In this document: positions 24,107-31,865 of the stretch, one piece after another
Layout of the letters: every line of letters starts with the position of its first letter
Numbering within the stretch: the first letter of the stretch is position 1
Source: Kiritimatiellia bacterium
GTDB lineage: Bacteria > Verrucomicrobiota > Kiritimatiellia > JAFGHX01
NCBI GenBank assembly: GCA_016929905.1
Contig: JAFGHX010000203.1
Span: 1 to 34,239, forward strand
Direction: 5' to 3'
DNA: 34,239 nucleotides
Made by a program: the position numbers and the translations under genes
The notes under the pieces: generated by a model
What the model was told of the DNA's origin: nothing
The model's database searches: none
What the model saw: only the letters and a program-made list of their open reading frames with translations

Positions 24107-24862
24107 ATGGACCTGGACTGCGCCAGTTGGGGTTGTGGTGTTGCCGCCGCGATGCTCGTGGGGTTCTCCAAGACGGGTGTGCCCGGCTTGGGTATACTCA
24201 TCGTGCCGCTGATGGTCAGCGTATTCCCGGGCAAGACTTCGGCGGGCGCCCTGCTCCCGCTGCTCATCTTCGGCGACTTCTTCGCCGTGGGCCGCTATCA
24301 CCGGCACGCGCACTGGCCGTACCTGGTGCGGCTGTTCCCGTGGGTGGCCGTCGGCATGCTCGGCGGCTGGTTCATGTTGCGTCAGCTTTCCGATACCGGC
24401 TTTGGCCCGTTCCTCGGCGGGCTGGTGCTGGGACTGCTTGTGTTTCAGCTCGTCCGCAAACGGTGGAAGGACTCCGACATACCCCGTGCCTGGTGGTTCG
24501 CCGCCGTGGCCGGGATATCGGCCGGGTTCGCCACGACCGTGGGCAATGCGGCTGGGGCCATCATGTGCGTCTACCTGCTCAGCATGCGGCTGCCGAAAGA
24601 AGAATTCATCGGGACAGGCGCCTGGTACTACCTGATCGTGAACGCATTGAAGATCCCCATTTTCGCCAGTGAGGGCATGATTTCCGCGGAAACACTCGCG
24701 TTTGACGCCTGCATGCTGCCCGTCATTGCCGCCGGTGCGGCCGTGGGGATCTGGGTCTTGCCCCGGATCCCCCAGAAGCCGTTCGAATGGTCCATTGCCC
24801 TGCTGGCCGCCGCCGCCTCGCTCAAACTGATTTTTCCATCAATAAGGTTGCTTTTTCCCTGA
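24107..24862 (+). CDS. TSUP-family (TauE/SafE) membrane permease
   Basis: The 251-residue integral membrane protein is rich in hydrophobic segments (about 7-8 by eye). It has the family's duplicated layout: GFSKTGVPGLGILIVPLM near residues 20-37 in the first half and AGISAGFATTVGNAAGAIM near 135-153 in the second. Family knowledge: TSUP proteins move small anions, often sulfite, sulfonates or other sulfur and carbon anions, across the inner membrane. The length is typical. No Shine-Dalgarno precedes the ATG; no better start lies inside before the first membrane segment. It follows the heptamer repeat behind the third CotH gene and is followed by the small CxxC gene. The substrate is unknown. 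Confidence 0.85.
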   Translation: MDLDCASWGCGVAAAMLVGFSKTGVPGLGILIVPLMVSVFPGKTSAGALLPLLIFGDFFAVGRYHRHAHWPYLVRLFPWVAVGMLGGWFMLRQLSDTGFGPFLGGLVLGLLVFQLVRKRWKDSDIPRAWWFAAVAGISAGFATTVGNAAGAIMCVYLLSMRLPKEEFIGTGAWYYLIVNALKIPIFASEGMISAETLAFDACMLPVIAAGAAVGIWVLPRIPQKPFEWSIALLAAAASLKLIFPSIRLLFP

Positions 24863-24921
24863 GCAACGTTACTATGAACCAACAGCGGCCTGTGTCCCCT
24901 CGTGCGCGGAGTACGGTCCGA

Positions 24922-25209
24922 ATGCCAGAGAACGAGAACAGCTCGAAAACGCCTCCGCCGGCGGAATCGCCCGATTCCCGCGGAAAGGCCCGGAAGCCGC
25001 CGGCAAACGACGCCGGCGGCGACGCGACGTTGATGTACGTCGTGTGCTGCCGCTGTCACAAGTTCCTGGAAGTCCGGCCCGGCCCCATCGAAGCCATGAC
25101 ACACACCTACTGCGAAGACTGCTACAAGGCGATGATGACCGAGATCGACGACGTCCTCAAGAAGAAGGAGGGCGGGACTGAACAGGGCGGGCAGCCGAGG
25201 ACGGGATAG
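24922..25209 (+). CDS. Small hypothetical protein with a CxxC...CxxC putative zinc site
   Basis: About 95 residues. The first ~35 are polar, charged and proline-rich and look disordered. The C-terminal half contains VVCCRCHKFLEV and, after a spacer, TYCEDCYKAMM, two CxxC pairs about 20 residues apart that could bind one zinc ion like a zinc ribbon or zinc-knuckle. A lysine-rich tail follows. The start at 24922 has GGAG about 10 nt upstream. An in-frame ATG at 24874 without a ribosome-binding site would add 16 residues. The gene is 59 bp behind the TSUP permease and ends 8 bp from the convergent isomerase gene. I do not recognise a named family. Confidence 0.6.
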   Translation: MPENENSSKTPPPAESPDSRGKARKPPANDAGGDATLMYVVCCRCHKFLEVRPGPIEAMTHTYCEDCYKAMMTEIDDVLKKKEGGTEQGGQPRTG

Positions 25210-25217
25210 CGGCGCCG

Positions 25218-26117
25218 TCAGGACTGGTCGTTGTCCCGCCCGTACCGACGAACGAACTTCTCCGGGAACTCGCCCGTGTGCCGGATCCAGTCTTCGGGAT
25301 CTTCCCCTCTGCCGTCCTCGAACAGAATCGTGCCGGCGTATTCGACTTGCCGCAGGCCGGCGAAGATTTCGCCCCATTCGATGATGCCGTCCTTGTGCAA
25401 CGGCGGCCGATGATCCGGTTTCTTTTCGATCGCGAACGTCTCATGCAGATGGACGTGCGCCAGGTGCCGCCCGCACTGGGTGAGCGCCGCTCTGGCTCGT
25501 TCCCGCTTCACGAACGGGTTCACGCGGTCGGCGTCGCGCTCGTGTCCGATGTCCAGCGTCATCCGGAGCCGCTCGCACCCCGCTTCGTCCAGAAACGCGA
25601 GCACGTCCTTGATCGTGGCGTTGGCGCCGCAGTTCTCGAACGCGACAACGAGCGGCAGGTCTTCGGTGGCCAGAAGGATGTCTTCGACCGATCGCCGGGT
25701 TTCCTCCTTCTTGGGATTCAGATGCGTCACCAGGACACCCGCACCCATCTGCGCGGCGGTCCGCGCGTTCGCGACCGTTCTGGCGACCCCGTCTCGTCGC
25801 TCGGCTTCGTTTTCGGAGCACAACGCCTGCACCAGTGCGATGGTGTTGTGTATCGATACGATCCGCACGCCTTGCCGCTGGCATTCGCCGAGCACTTCGG
25901 CGACCTGCGCTTTGTCCGCGGTGTCGAATGTCGCCGCCTGCTCCGCGGTCGCGGGCCGGACCAGCAGCTCTATCCGCGCGATGCCCGCTTCGCGTATCTG
26001 CGTGACCTGTCGGGCGCCAACGCGGATCTTCTGGAAGATCGCCATGGAGATGCCCAGGCGCCCCGAGATCTGCCCGGCGCGCCAGCCGTGTACCCTCTCG
26101 ATCTTGTCTGTCTGCAT
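25218..26117 (-). CDS. Sugar phosphate isomerase/epimerase-like TIM-barrel protein
   Basis: The 299-residue protein has the xylose-isomerase-like/AP-endonuclease-2 TIM-barrel pattern. Candidate metal ligands occur in the expected order: glutamate in VVAFENCGAN, aspartate in MTLDIGHERD, histidine in HVHLHE and glutamate in ILFEDG. Family knowledge: members isomerise or epimerise sugars, keto-inositol or hydroxypyruvate, or act as decarboxylases in apiose-type pathways. The ATG at 26117 follows GGGGGA; an internal ATG at 26045 is possible but lacks a ribosome-binding site. It lies 161 bp downstream of the AraC-type regulator on the same strand and may be controlled by it. The substrate is not predictable from the sequence. 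Confidence 0.85.
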   Translation of the reverse strand: MQTDKIERVHGWRAGQISGRLGISMAIFQKIRVGARQVTQIREAGIARIELLVRPATAEQAATFDTADKAQVAEVLGECQRQGVRIVSIHNTIALVQALCSENEAERRDGVARTVANARTAAQMGAGVLVTHLNPKKEETRRSVEDILLATEDLPLVVAFENCGANATIKDVLAFLDEAGCERLRMTLDIGHERDADRVNPFVKRERARAALTQCGRHLAHVHLHETFAIEKKPDHRPPLHKDGIIEWGEIFAGLRQVEYAGTILFEDGRGEDPEDWIRHTGEFPEKFVRRYGRDNDQS

Positions 26118-26278
26118 CGTGTGTCCCCCGTGTCGGATCCCGTGCCGGCGAATCAGCCTGTTCAAGGGTAGGACAGGGGGGCGGCGGGCGACTGCCAATT
26201 CCACGGATTCCACTTTAGAAAACGCGGAAAACGGAGGCGCCGCGCCCGGGCGGGCGGGAGAGCGCCGGGCCGCCGGCT

Positions 26279-27247
26279 CTACTCGCCGCGCAGCAGGTCG
26301 GCAACATACGCCTTGGGCGGGCGGCCGGTGGCCGCCTTGAACTTGACCGAGAAGTAGGATGGGCTCTGGAACCCCACCGCCAGTCCGACGCCGGTGACGT
26401 CCGTCTCTCCCTCCCGGAAGAGGGTCTTGGCCCTGTCGATGCGAAGCTCGTTGAGATAGTGCTTGAGGCTCTTGCCCGTCTCGGCCCTGAACAGCCGATT
26501 GAGATAGTCCGGGTCGACGCCCGTGTGCCGGCCGATATCGCCGAGTGCGATCTTGTCCGCATAGCGCTCGTGAACGAAGCGCCGGGCCTTTTCCACCCAG
26601 AGATAATGATGCCAGTGCCGCGCCACGCTTGCCTTGCGCAGATCCTCGATCCGAATCACGTCCCAGTCCATGCACAGGCTGAACGCGGCCAGCAGCTGTT
26701 CCCGCACACGCAGCGGATAGCTGGGCGGGCGCTCGGCGACGGCGCGAACGATTTCGAACAGGCACCGCTCGAATTCCCGGCGCCGGCTGAGACTGAGATC
26801 GACGTACAACTGCGGGACGCGGACCGTGTGGATCGCCTCGATCTCCTGAATACTCCTGTCCCGCAAAGCGTGGTCTTCGATGTTGAATTCCATGAACACC
26901 TGTTCCAGGTTCTTCCGGCCCGCGGGATTGAAGCGGTATCGGTCCCCATGCGTGAATACGAACAGGCGGCCCGGCGCATAATCGATCTCACGACCGTGGC
27001 CGAGCAGGCGGTGCCGGCCCGCCACGCAATACTCCAGCCGGTAATTGACGGCGTGCAACGAGGCCGCGCGCGGCGAATCCTCGAGGATCCGATGCATGAG
27101 TTGGCGAATCACCAGCGTGTACCCGTCCAGCGGGAACCGGAACTCCTGCTTCATCAGTTCCGGGTAGCCTTTGTAGCTCTTCACCCCGCGGAAGGTCGGG
27201 TCCGCGAAACGCTTGGGGTGCGGGACATACTGGAATTCTGCTGACAT
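26279..27247 (-). CDS. AraC-family transcriptional regulator
   Basis: The 322-residue protein has an N-terminal cupin-like sensing half (around 70-110, YCVAGRHRLLGHGREIDYAP) and a C-terminal double helix-turn-helix (~217-318). In the latter, ALGDIGRHTGVDPDYLNRLF is the first and VTGVGLAVGFQSPSYFSVKF the second recognition unit, followed by the usual GRPPKAY. Family knowledge: such proteins bind a sugar or related ligand and activate catabolic genes. The ATG follows an AAGG-type site. Its likely targets are itself, the isomerase-like gene behind it, or the divergent TPR membrane protein gene across a 192-bp gap. The effector is unknown. Confidence 0.92.
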   Translation of the reverse strand: MSAEFQYVPHPKRFADPTFRGVKSYKGYPELMKQEFRFPLDGYTLVIRQLMHRILEDSPRAASLHAVNYRLEYCVAGRHRLLGHGREIDYAPGRLFVFTHGDRYRFNPAGRKNLEQVFMEFNIEDHALRDRSIQEIEAIHTVRVPQLYVDLSLSRRREFERCLFEIVRAVAERPPSYPLRVREQLLAAFSLCMDWDVIRIEDLRKASVARHWHHYLWVEKARRFVHERYADKIALGDIGRHTGVDPDYLNRLFRAETGKSLKHYLNELRIDRAKTLFREGETDVTGVGLAVGFQSPSYFSVKFKAATGRPPKAYVADLLRGE

Positions 27248-27439
27248 GCCGCCCTTCTATGCGATAGGCTCATTCCCGCTGCGCGCTACAGGGAGTCCGC
27301 AGCCCCAGACCCCGGCGCCGAAGCGTGCAGCACTCGGCTCGTCTTCACCGGCCGCCGCGAGGGGGCCTGGCCCTGTTGCCGCAGGCACTGAGCGCCGCGG
27401 CCCGGCGATTTTCCTGCGGCGCGAGGCAAAGGAGCGGAT

Positions 27440-29485
27440 ATGCGCGGGCGCCCGGCAGCAGCGTTGGTGTTGATTATACCCGTCGTCGCCGTCTTCTGGC
27501 AAGTGGTGAACCACGGCTTCGTGTGGGACGATCTCGTCAACGTTCAACAGAACCGGCACCTGAACCCCGTGACGGCCGGCGGCGTCGCCGCGTTCTGGCG
27601 CGAGGGATACGAGAGCCTCTACATCCCCGTCACCTACACCGCGTGGGCCTTGCAGCGCGTCGCGGCCGGCTCGGCTGCCCTGCGTGTCTACCACCTCGCC
27701 AATTTGCTGTTCCACACGCTGAACGCCCTGCTGGTCTTCGCAATCGCGCGGATCCTCGTAACGCCGTCGGACACCGGTGCCCCGGCGGAGAAGCGGGGGG
27801 CTCCGGCTCCCGATCCCCGGTCCGCAACCCGTCCCCCGAAGGCCCGGCGAAGGGGAATCCTCGATCCTCGACTTGCCGCTCCGGCGCTGGCCGCCCTCGT
27901 TTTTGCGCTGCATCCGTTGCAGGTGGAGCCTGTCGCATGGATTACCGGCCTGAAGGATGTGCTCTGCGGATTCTTCTCGCTCGTGGCGCTGTGGCTGTAT
28001 CTGGGCCGTGTTCGGCAGGGGGCGCAACCGTCCGGGACGGCGTCGGGCCGGAGCGCCGCTCGCCCCCGGAGGTGGTGGCGGAGCGCCGCCGCCACGGCGG
28101 CGTACGTGCTGGCCCTCCTGTCGAAACCGGCAGCCGTTACGGTACCCGCAATCGCCTGGGTCGTTTCTTACCTGGTGCCCGGTGCGGGCCGAAACGGGCG
28201 CACGGCCGTGTGCTGGATCCGGCGGCATCTGCCCCCCCAACGGTACATCCTGCTGCTCTGGGCCGCTTTGGCCGTGCCGGCAATCGTGCTCACCAAACGG
28301 GTTCAGCCGGATTCGGTGGTGGATGTGGTCCCCCCGTTTGCGACACGGCTGTTCGTGGCGGCCGACAGCCTCGCGTTCTACATATACAAGGTCTTCTGTC
28401 CGTTTCGGCTCATGCCCGACTACGGCCGCTCGCCTCAAGCTGTTGCCGGGCACCTGTGGCTGCATGTGACGTGGCTCGTTCCGGCCGGCCTGGCCGTGAC
28501 GGCCTGGTTCTGGCGGCGGGAGAGGCCGTGGCTCGGCGTGGCGGCGGCAGTCCTGGCGTTGGGTGTGTTGCCCGTATCCGGGTTGGTGCCGTTCGGGTTC
28601 CAGGATATATCGACCGTTGCGGACCGCTACGCCTATTTCGGCGTGTTGGGGCCGGCACTTGCCGTCGCCTGTGTGTTGGGTGAACGTCGGTCGCGAACGG
28701 CACGCGGGTTCGGAGGGCTGCTGGTGTTGGGCCTGGCGGCCCTGAGCGCCGGGCAGGCGCGGCACTGGCGGGACAACGCCTCCCTGTTCGGCTATCAACT
28801 CCGCGCCAGGCACGCGAGCAGCCTGGCCCACGTCAACATGGGTATGCTCCGGTACGAAGACGGGCGATTCCAGGAAGCGATCGCCCACTACACGGCCGCC
28901 CTGCAGCTTGACCCGAACGACGAACTGGCATTCACCAACCTGGGCAATGCCCTGGCGGCGCAGGGCAAGGCCGAGGCGGCCATGTCGGCATACCGGCGCG
29001 CGCTCCAGCTCAGCCCCGACGACGTCAAGGCGCACAACAATCTCGGCCTTGCCCTTGCCGGGCAGCGCCGCTGGCACGAGGCGCTCGGCCACTACTCGCA
29101 CGCGCTGCGTGTGCAGCCGCTCGATTATGCCGCACACTACAACCTGGCCAATGCGTTGGCGGAGATGGGCCGCGTCCGGGAGGCCGAGGCCGAATACGGC
29201 CGGGCGCTCCGGATTCAACCGCACAGCACGCAGGCGCGCAACAACCTGGCCATTGCCCTCGCGGGCCAGGGCCGTTTCGCGGAGGCGGCGGCGCATTTCT
29301 CCGCCGCGCTTCGGATCGAACCGAACGACCCGCGGACGCACTGCAACCTGGGGACGGCTCTCCTGCGCATGGGCCGGGTGCGCGAAGCCGCTCGGCACTA
29401 CTCCGAGGCGCTTCGCATCGAGCCCGGCTACGCCGACGCACGGCAGGGCTTGGGCGCCTGCGCCACCGGCAATCCGAGCCCGTAA
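27440..29485 (+). CDS. TMTC-like GT-C membrane protein with six TPRs
   Basis: The 681-residue protein has an N-terminal polytopic half (~1-455) and a C-terminal TPR half. The DD pair in FVWDDLVNV (residues 30-31) follows the first membrane helix, as in GT-C mannosyltransferases of the O-mannosyl/TMTC group; PVTYTAWAL and YHLANLLFHTLNALLVF are also typical. Six consecutive 34-residue TPRs cover about 461-665, each with the NLG/A...Y..AL...P pattern. Family knowledge: related proteins transfer sugars from a lipid-linked donor to exported proteins. Activity here is unproven, and many bacterial members are of unknown function. GGAG lies 5 nt upstream of the ATG. Secreted targets such as the giant CotH proteins are conceivable but untested. 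Confidence 0.85.
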   Translation: MRGRPAAALVLIIPVVAVFWQVVNHGFVWDDLVNVQQNRHLNPVTAGGVAAFWREGYESLYIPVTYTAWALQRVAAGSAALRVYHLANLLFHTLNALLVFAIARILVTPSDTGAPAEKRGAPAPDPRSATRPPKARRRGILDPRLAAPALAALVFALHPLQVEPVAWITGLKDVLCGFFSLVALWLYLGRVRQGAQPSGTASGRSAARPRRWWRSAAATAAYVLALLSKPAAVTVPAIAWVVSYLVPGAGRNGRTAVCWIRRHLPPQRYILLLWAALAVPAIVLTKRVQPDSVVDVVPPFATRLFVAADSLAFYIYKVFCPFRLMPDYGRSPQAVAGHLWLHVTWLVPAGLAVTAWFWRRERPWLGVAAAVLALGVLPVSGLVPFGFQDISTVADRYAYFGVLGPALAVACVLGERRSRTARGFGGLLVLGLAALSAGQARHWRDNASLFGYQLRARHASSLAHVNMGMLRYEDGRFQEAIAHYTAALQLDPNDELAFTNLGNALAAQGKAEAAMSAYRRALQLSPDDVKAHNNLGLALAGQRRWHEALGHYSHALRVQPLDYAAHYNLANALAEMGRVREAEAEYGRALRIQPHSTQARNNLAIALAGQGRFAEAAAHFSAALRIEPNDPRTHCNLGTALLRMGRVREAARHYSEALRIEPGYADARQGLGACATGNPSP

Positions 29486-29503
29486 ACACGGACGAACACG
29501 GCT
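29486..29503. repeat. Two ACACGG words directly behind the TPR gene stop
   Basis: ACACGGAC (29486-29493) starts at the first base after the TAA stop, and ACACGGCT follows at 29496, a 10-bp step. This is the same word and spacing as the arrays near 18.8 and 19.1 kb. Confidence 0.5.
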
Positions 29504-29549
29504 CCGCACCGGCAGAGGACGCCCGGCTTGCACGCGCCCGCATAACCGA

Positions 29550-29578
29550 TTGCGGCCGGCCGCATTTCCTGGTACATT
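29550..29578 (+). promoter_or_regulatory. Promoter of argF implying a leaderless message
   Basis: TTGCGG (29550-29555), a 17-bp spacer and TACATT (29573-29578), preceded by TG one base before (extended -10). The predicted start coincides with the argF ATG at 29586, and there is no Shine-Dalgarno. The palindrome TGCGG-CCGG-CCGCA lies within the -35/spacer region at 29551-29564. Confidence 0.45.
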
Positions 29579-29585
29579 CCCGGCC

Positions 29586-30590
29586 ATGAGCAAGAACCAC
29601 ACAACTCAACACGTGTGTCTGGCCGGGCGTAGCCTCGTGGGGGTGGGCGACCTGTCCCGCCCCGAGCTGGACCACCTCCTTTCCCTGACGAAGACGCTGA
29701 AAGCCGAGAAGAAGGCTGGCAAGCTCGGCGACCGGCTCCGGCGCAAGAATATCGCGCTGATCTTCGAGAAGCTGTCCACCCGCACGCGCAGCGCCTTCAC
29801 CGTGGCCGCCTTCGACGAAGGGGCCAACGTGTCGTACATGAACGCCAACGATATGCACGTGGGGAAGAAAGAATCCATTCCCGACTCGGCCCGCGTGCTC
29901 GGCCGCATGTTCGATGGCATCTTGTTCCGGGGCTACGCCCACAGAACGGTCGAACTCCTCGCCCGGCATGCCGGCGTGCCCGTCTGGAACGGACTGTCCG
30001 ACGAAGAGCATCCCACCCAGACGCTTGCCGACCTGTTCACCGTCGAGGAGAATTTCGGGACGCTCGCCGGGCTCAACCTCGCCTATGTCGGGGACGGCCG
30101 GAACAACGTGGCCTGCTCGCTGATGCTCGGATGCGCGAAGCTCGGCGTCCATTTCGTCAACTGTACCCCGCCCGAACTGCTGCCCGCGGACCGGCTCGTC
30201 GAGCAGGCGCGCGCCCTCGCCGCGCAGACCGGCGCGCGGATCGCCATCGAGCACGACCCGCTCAAAGCCGTCCGCGGCGCACACGTCATCTACACCGATG
30301 TCTGGGTCTCGATGGGGGAGGAGGCCCTCTTCAACGAACGCGTGACGCTCCTGAGACCCTACCAGGTCAATGCCGACCTGCTGCAGGCTACCGGCAACGC
30401 GGAGGCCGGGAAACTGATCTTCCTGCATTGCCTGCCCGCGTTCCACGACGCCAACACCGAGCTGTCCAAGCGGACCGGCGCCATGGAGGTGACCGACGAG
30501 GTTTTCGAGGGGCCGTTCTCCAGGGTGTTCGACCAGGCCGAAAACCGGATGCACTCGGCCAAAGCGCTCATGGTCGCCACGCTTGCGTAG
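29586..30590 (+). CDS. argF: Ornithine carbamoyltransferase
   Basis: The 334-residue cytoplasmic enzyme makes citrulline from ornithine and carbamoyl phosphate in arginine synthesis, or runs in reverse in the deiminase pathway. Carbamoyl-phosphate motif STRTR is at 64-68, with HPTQ in EEHPTQTLADLF. The ornithine loop shows DVWVSMGEE, and the catalytic cysteine is in HCLPA (281-285). Length and motifs match the E. coli ArgF type. The ATG at 29586 is the natural start although no ribosome-binding site precedes it. It is followed after 75 bp, filled by an octamer repeat, by a second carbamoyltransferase gene. No other arginine or deiminase genes are in view, so biosynthetic versus catabolic use is open. 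Confidence 0.95.
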   Translation: MSKNHTTQHVCLAGRSLVGVGDLSRPELDHLLSLTKTLKAEKKAGKLGDRLRRKNIALIFEKLSTRTRSAFTVAAFDEGANVSYMNANDMHVGKKESIPDSARVLGRMFDGILFRGYAHRTVELLARHAGVPVWNGLSDEEHPTQTLADLFTVEENFGTLAGLNLAYVGDGRNNVACSLMLGCAKLGVHFVNCTPPELLPADRLVEQARALAAQTGARIAIEHDPLKAVRGAHVIYTDVWVSMGEEALFNERVTLLRPYQVNADLLQATGNAEAGKLIFLHCLPAFHDANTELSKRTGAMEVTDEVFEGPFSRVFDQAENRMHSAKALMVATLA

Positions 30591-30598
30591 AGCGGGGC

Positions 30599-30658
30599 GG
30601 AAGAGTGGAAGAATGGAAGAGTGGAAGAGTGGAAGAATGGAAGTGTGGAAGAGTGGAG
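30599..30658. repeat. Octamer tandem repeat GGAAGAGT between argF and pyrB
   Basis: Seven units (GGAAGAGT, GGAAGAAT and one GGAAGTGT) are followed by a degenerate GGAGATAG. The array fills nearly the whole argF-pyrB gap. Its last GGAG (30655-30658) is 7 nt from the pyrB ATG and is the only ribosome-binding site available, so the repeat supplies the translation signal. Confidence 0.92.
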
Positions 30659-30665
30659 ATAGACG

Positions 30666-31757
30666 ATGGCTGAGAAGAACAACCGGCTGGTGGATATCTC
30701 GTGGAAAGAGTTCGACAAGCTCGGGCCCAATGAACGGGCCCCTTATTTCAATGACAACGGCCGAGTGTTTCATGCGCTGCTCGCGCAGCAGTTTGACAGG
30801 CCGGCGCTCGACCGGCTCTGCGACCTGGCCACGAACATCCGCAAGATTGCGAAGAGCAAGGAAGGCATGCAATTCCTGCAGAGCCTGCTGAACCACAAAC
30901 GCGTGATGTTCTACTTCACGCAGCCCAGTTCGCGAACCTATCTCTCGTTCTGCGCCGCCTGCAAGATACTGGGCATGGCCGCGGCCGACGTGCGGGACGC
31001 GGCCACCTCGAGCGAGATGAAGGGCGAGTCGCAGGAAGATTCGGTTCGCACGTTCAGCTCGTATTTCGACATGATCGTCATGCGCTCGAAAACGTCCGGG
31101 CTTGCCGAGAAGATGGCCTGGGTCCTCGCGAACTCCGAGCGGCCGATCCCGATCATCAACGCCGGCTCGGCCCAGGACCAGCATCCCACGCAGGCCCTGT
31201 TGGACGTCTACACGCTGGAACGCAGCTTCGAACATCTCGGCGGCGTCGACGGCAAGAGCATCCTGTTTGTCGGCGACTTGAAACGAGGCCGGACGGTCAG
31301 GTCGCTGTCCATCCTGCTCACGAAGTTCCGCGAGGTGACCCAGTTCTTCGTGGCGCCGAAACGGTTCCAGTTGAAGCCGGACAGCCAGAAGATCCTGAAG
31401 GAGGCCGGGGTGACGTTCGAACTCTCGGGGAATTTCGAGCGCTACGTTCCGAAGGCCGACGCGATCTACATGACGCGCGTGCAGGACGAGTGGGACAAGA
31501 AGCCGGGCCAGAGCAGGAAGAGCGATATCGTCAAGTATCATTTCAAAGTCAGGCATCTGCGGCTGCTCAGGCCGCACGCCATTCTCATGCACCCGTTTCC
31601 GCGCCGGGAAGAGATTGAGGTGGACGTCGATCACGACCCGCGCGCCATGTACTGGCGCCAGATGCGCAACGGAATGTGGGTGCGGGTGGCGCTGATTGCC
31701 ACCATCTTCCAGTGCGACACCGAAGTGCTGGCGTACTACCGTAAGCACCTCGGATGA
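30666..31757 (+). CDS. pyrB: Aspartate carbamoyltransferase-like protein
   Basis: The 363-residue transcarbamylase would make carbamoyl aspartate in pyrimidine synthesis. The carbamoyl-phosphate loop reads PSSRTYLSF (S88-S-R-T-Y92) instead of the usual PSTRTRLSF. Other expected ATCase positions are kept: K119 in MKGES, R140 in VMRSK, H173 and Q176 in DQHPTQALLD, the arginine in GDLKRGRTVRSL, TRVQDEW, and HPFPRREEIEVDVDHDPRAM. It is about 50 residues longer than the typical ~310, mostly at the N-terminus and near 250-290. It lies behind argF and before uppP on the same strand. A divergent ATCase is most likely; another substrate of the transcarbamylase family is possible. The stop codon is inside a strong hairpin. 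Confidence 0.8.
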   Translation: MAEKNNRLVDISWKEFDKLGPNERAPYFNDNGRVFHALLAQQFDRPALDRLCDLATNIRKIAKSKEGMQFLQSLLNHKRVMFYFTQPSSRTYLSFCAACKILGMAAADVRDAATSSEMKGESQEDSVRTFSSYFDMIVMRSKTSGLAEKMAWVLANSERPIPIINAGSAQDQHPTQALLDVYTLERSFEHLGGVDGKSILFVGDLKRGRTVRSLSILLTKFREVTQFFVAPKRFQLKPDSQKILKEAGVTFELSGNFERYVPKADAIYMTRVQDEWDKKPGQSRKSDIVKYHFKVRHLRLLRPHAILMHPFPRREEIEVDVDHDPRAMYWRQMRNGMWVRVALIATIFQCDTEVLAYYRKHLG

Positions 31758-31796
31758 TTCTCTGGCGGCCGGCTTGGCCGGCCGCCAGAGAATCAT
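31754..31796. terminator. Perfect 20-bp hairpin over the pyrB stop codon
   Basis: ATGATTCTCTGGCGGCCGGC (31754-31773), a TTG loop and an exact complementary arm (31777-31796) form a very stable hairpin. The pyrB stop codon (31755-31757) is inside the left arm. The next bases are GGGTTCTCTCCC rather than a T-run, so classical factor-independent termination is not clear. It may act as an mRNA 3' end stabiliser, a bidirectional stop, or be a REP-like repeat. Confidence 0.55.
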
Positions 31797-31865
31797 GGGT
31801 TCTCTCCCTGCGGCCGAGAACGGGGAGGGTGCTCTGCATAGGCTTGACGTGTGCCGGGGGGCGGG

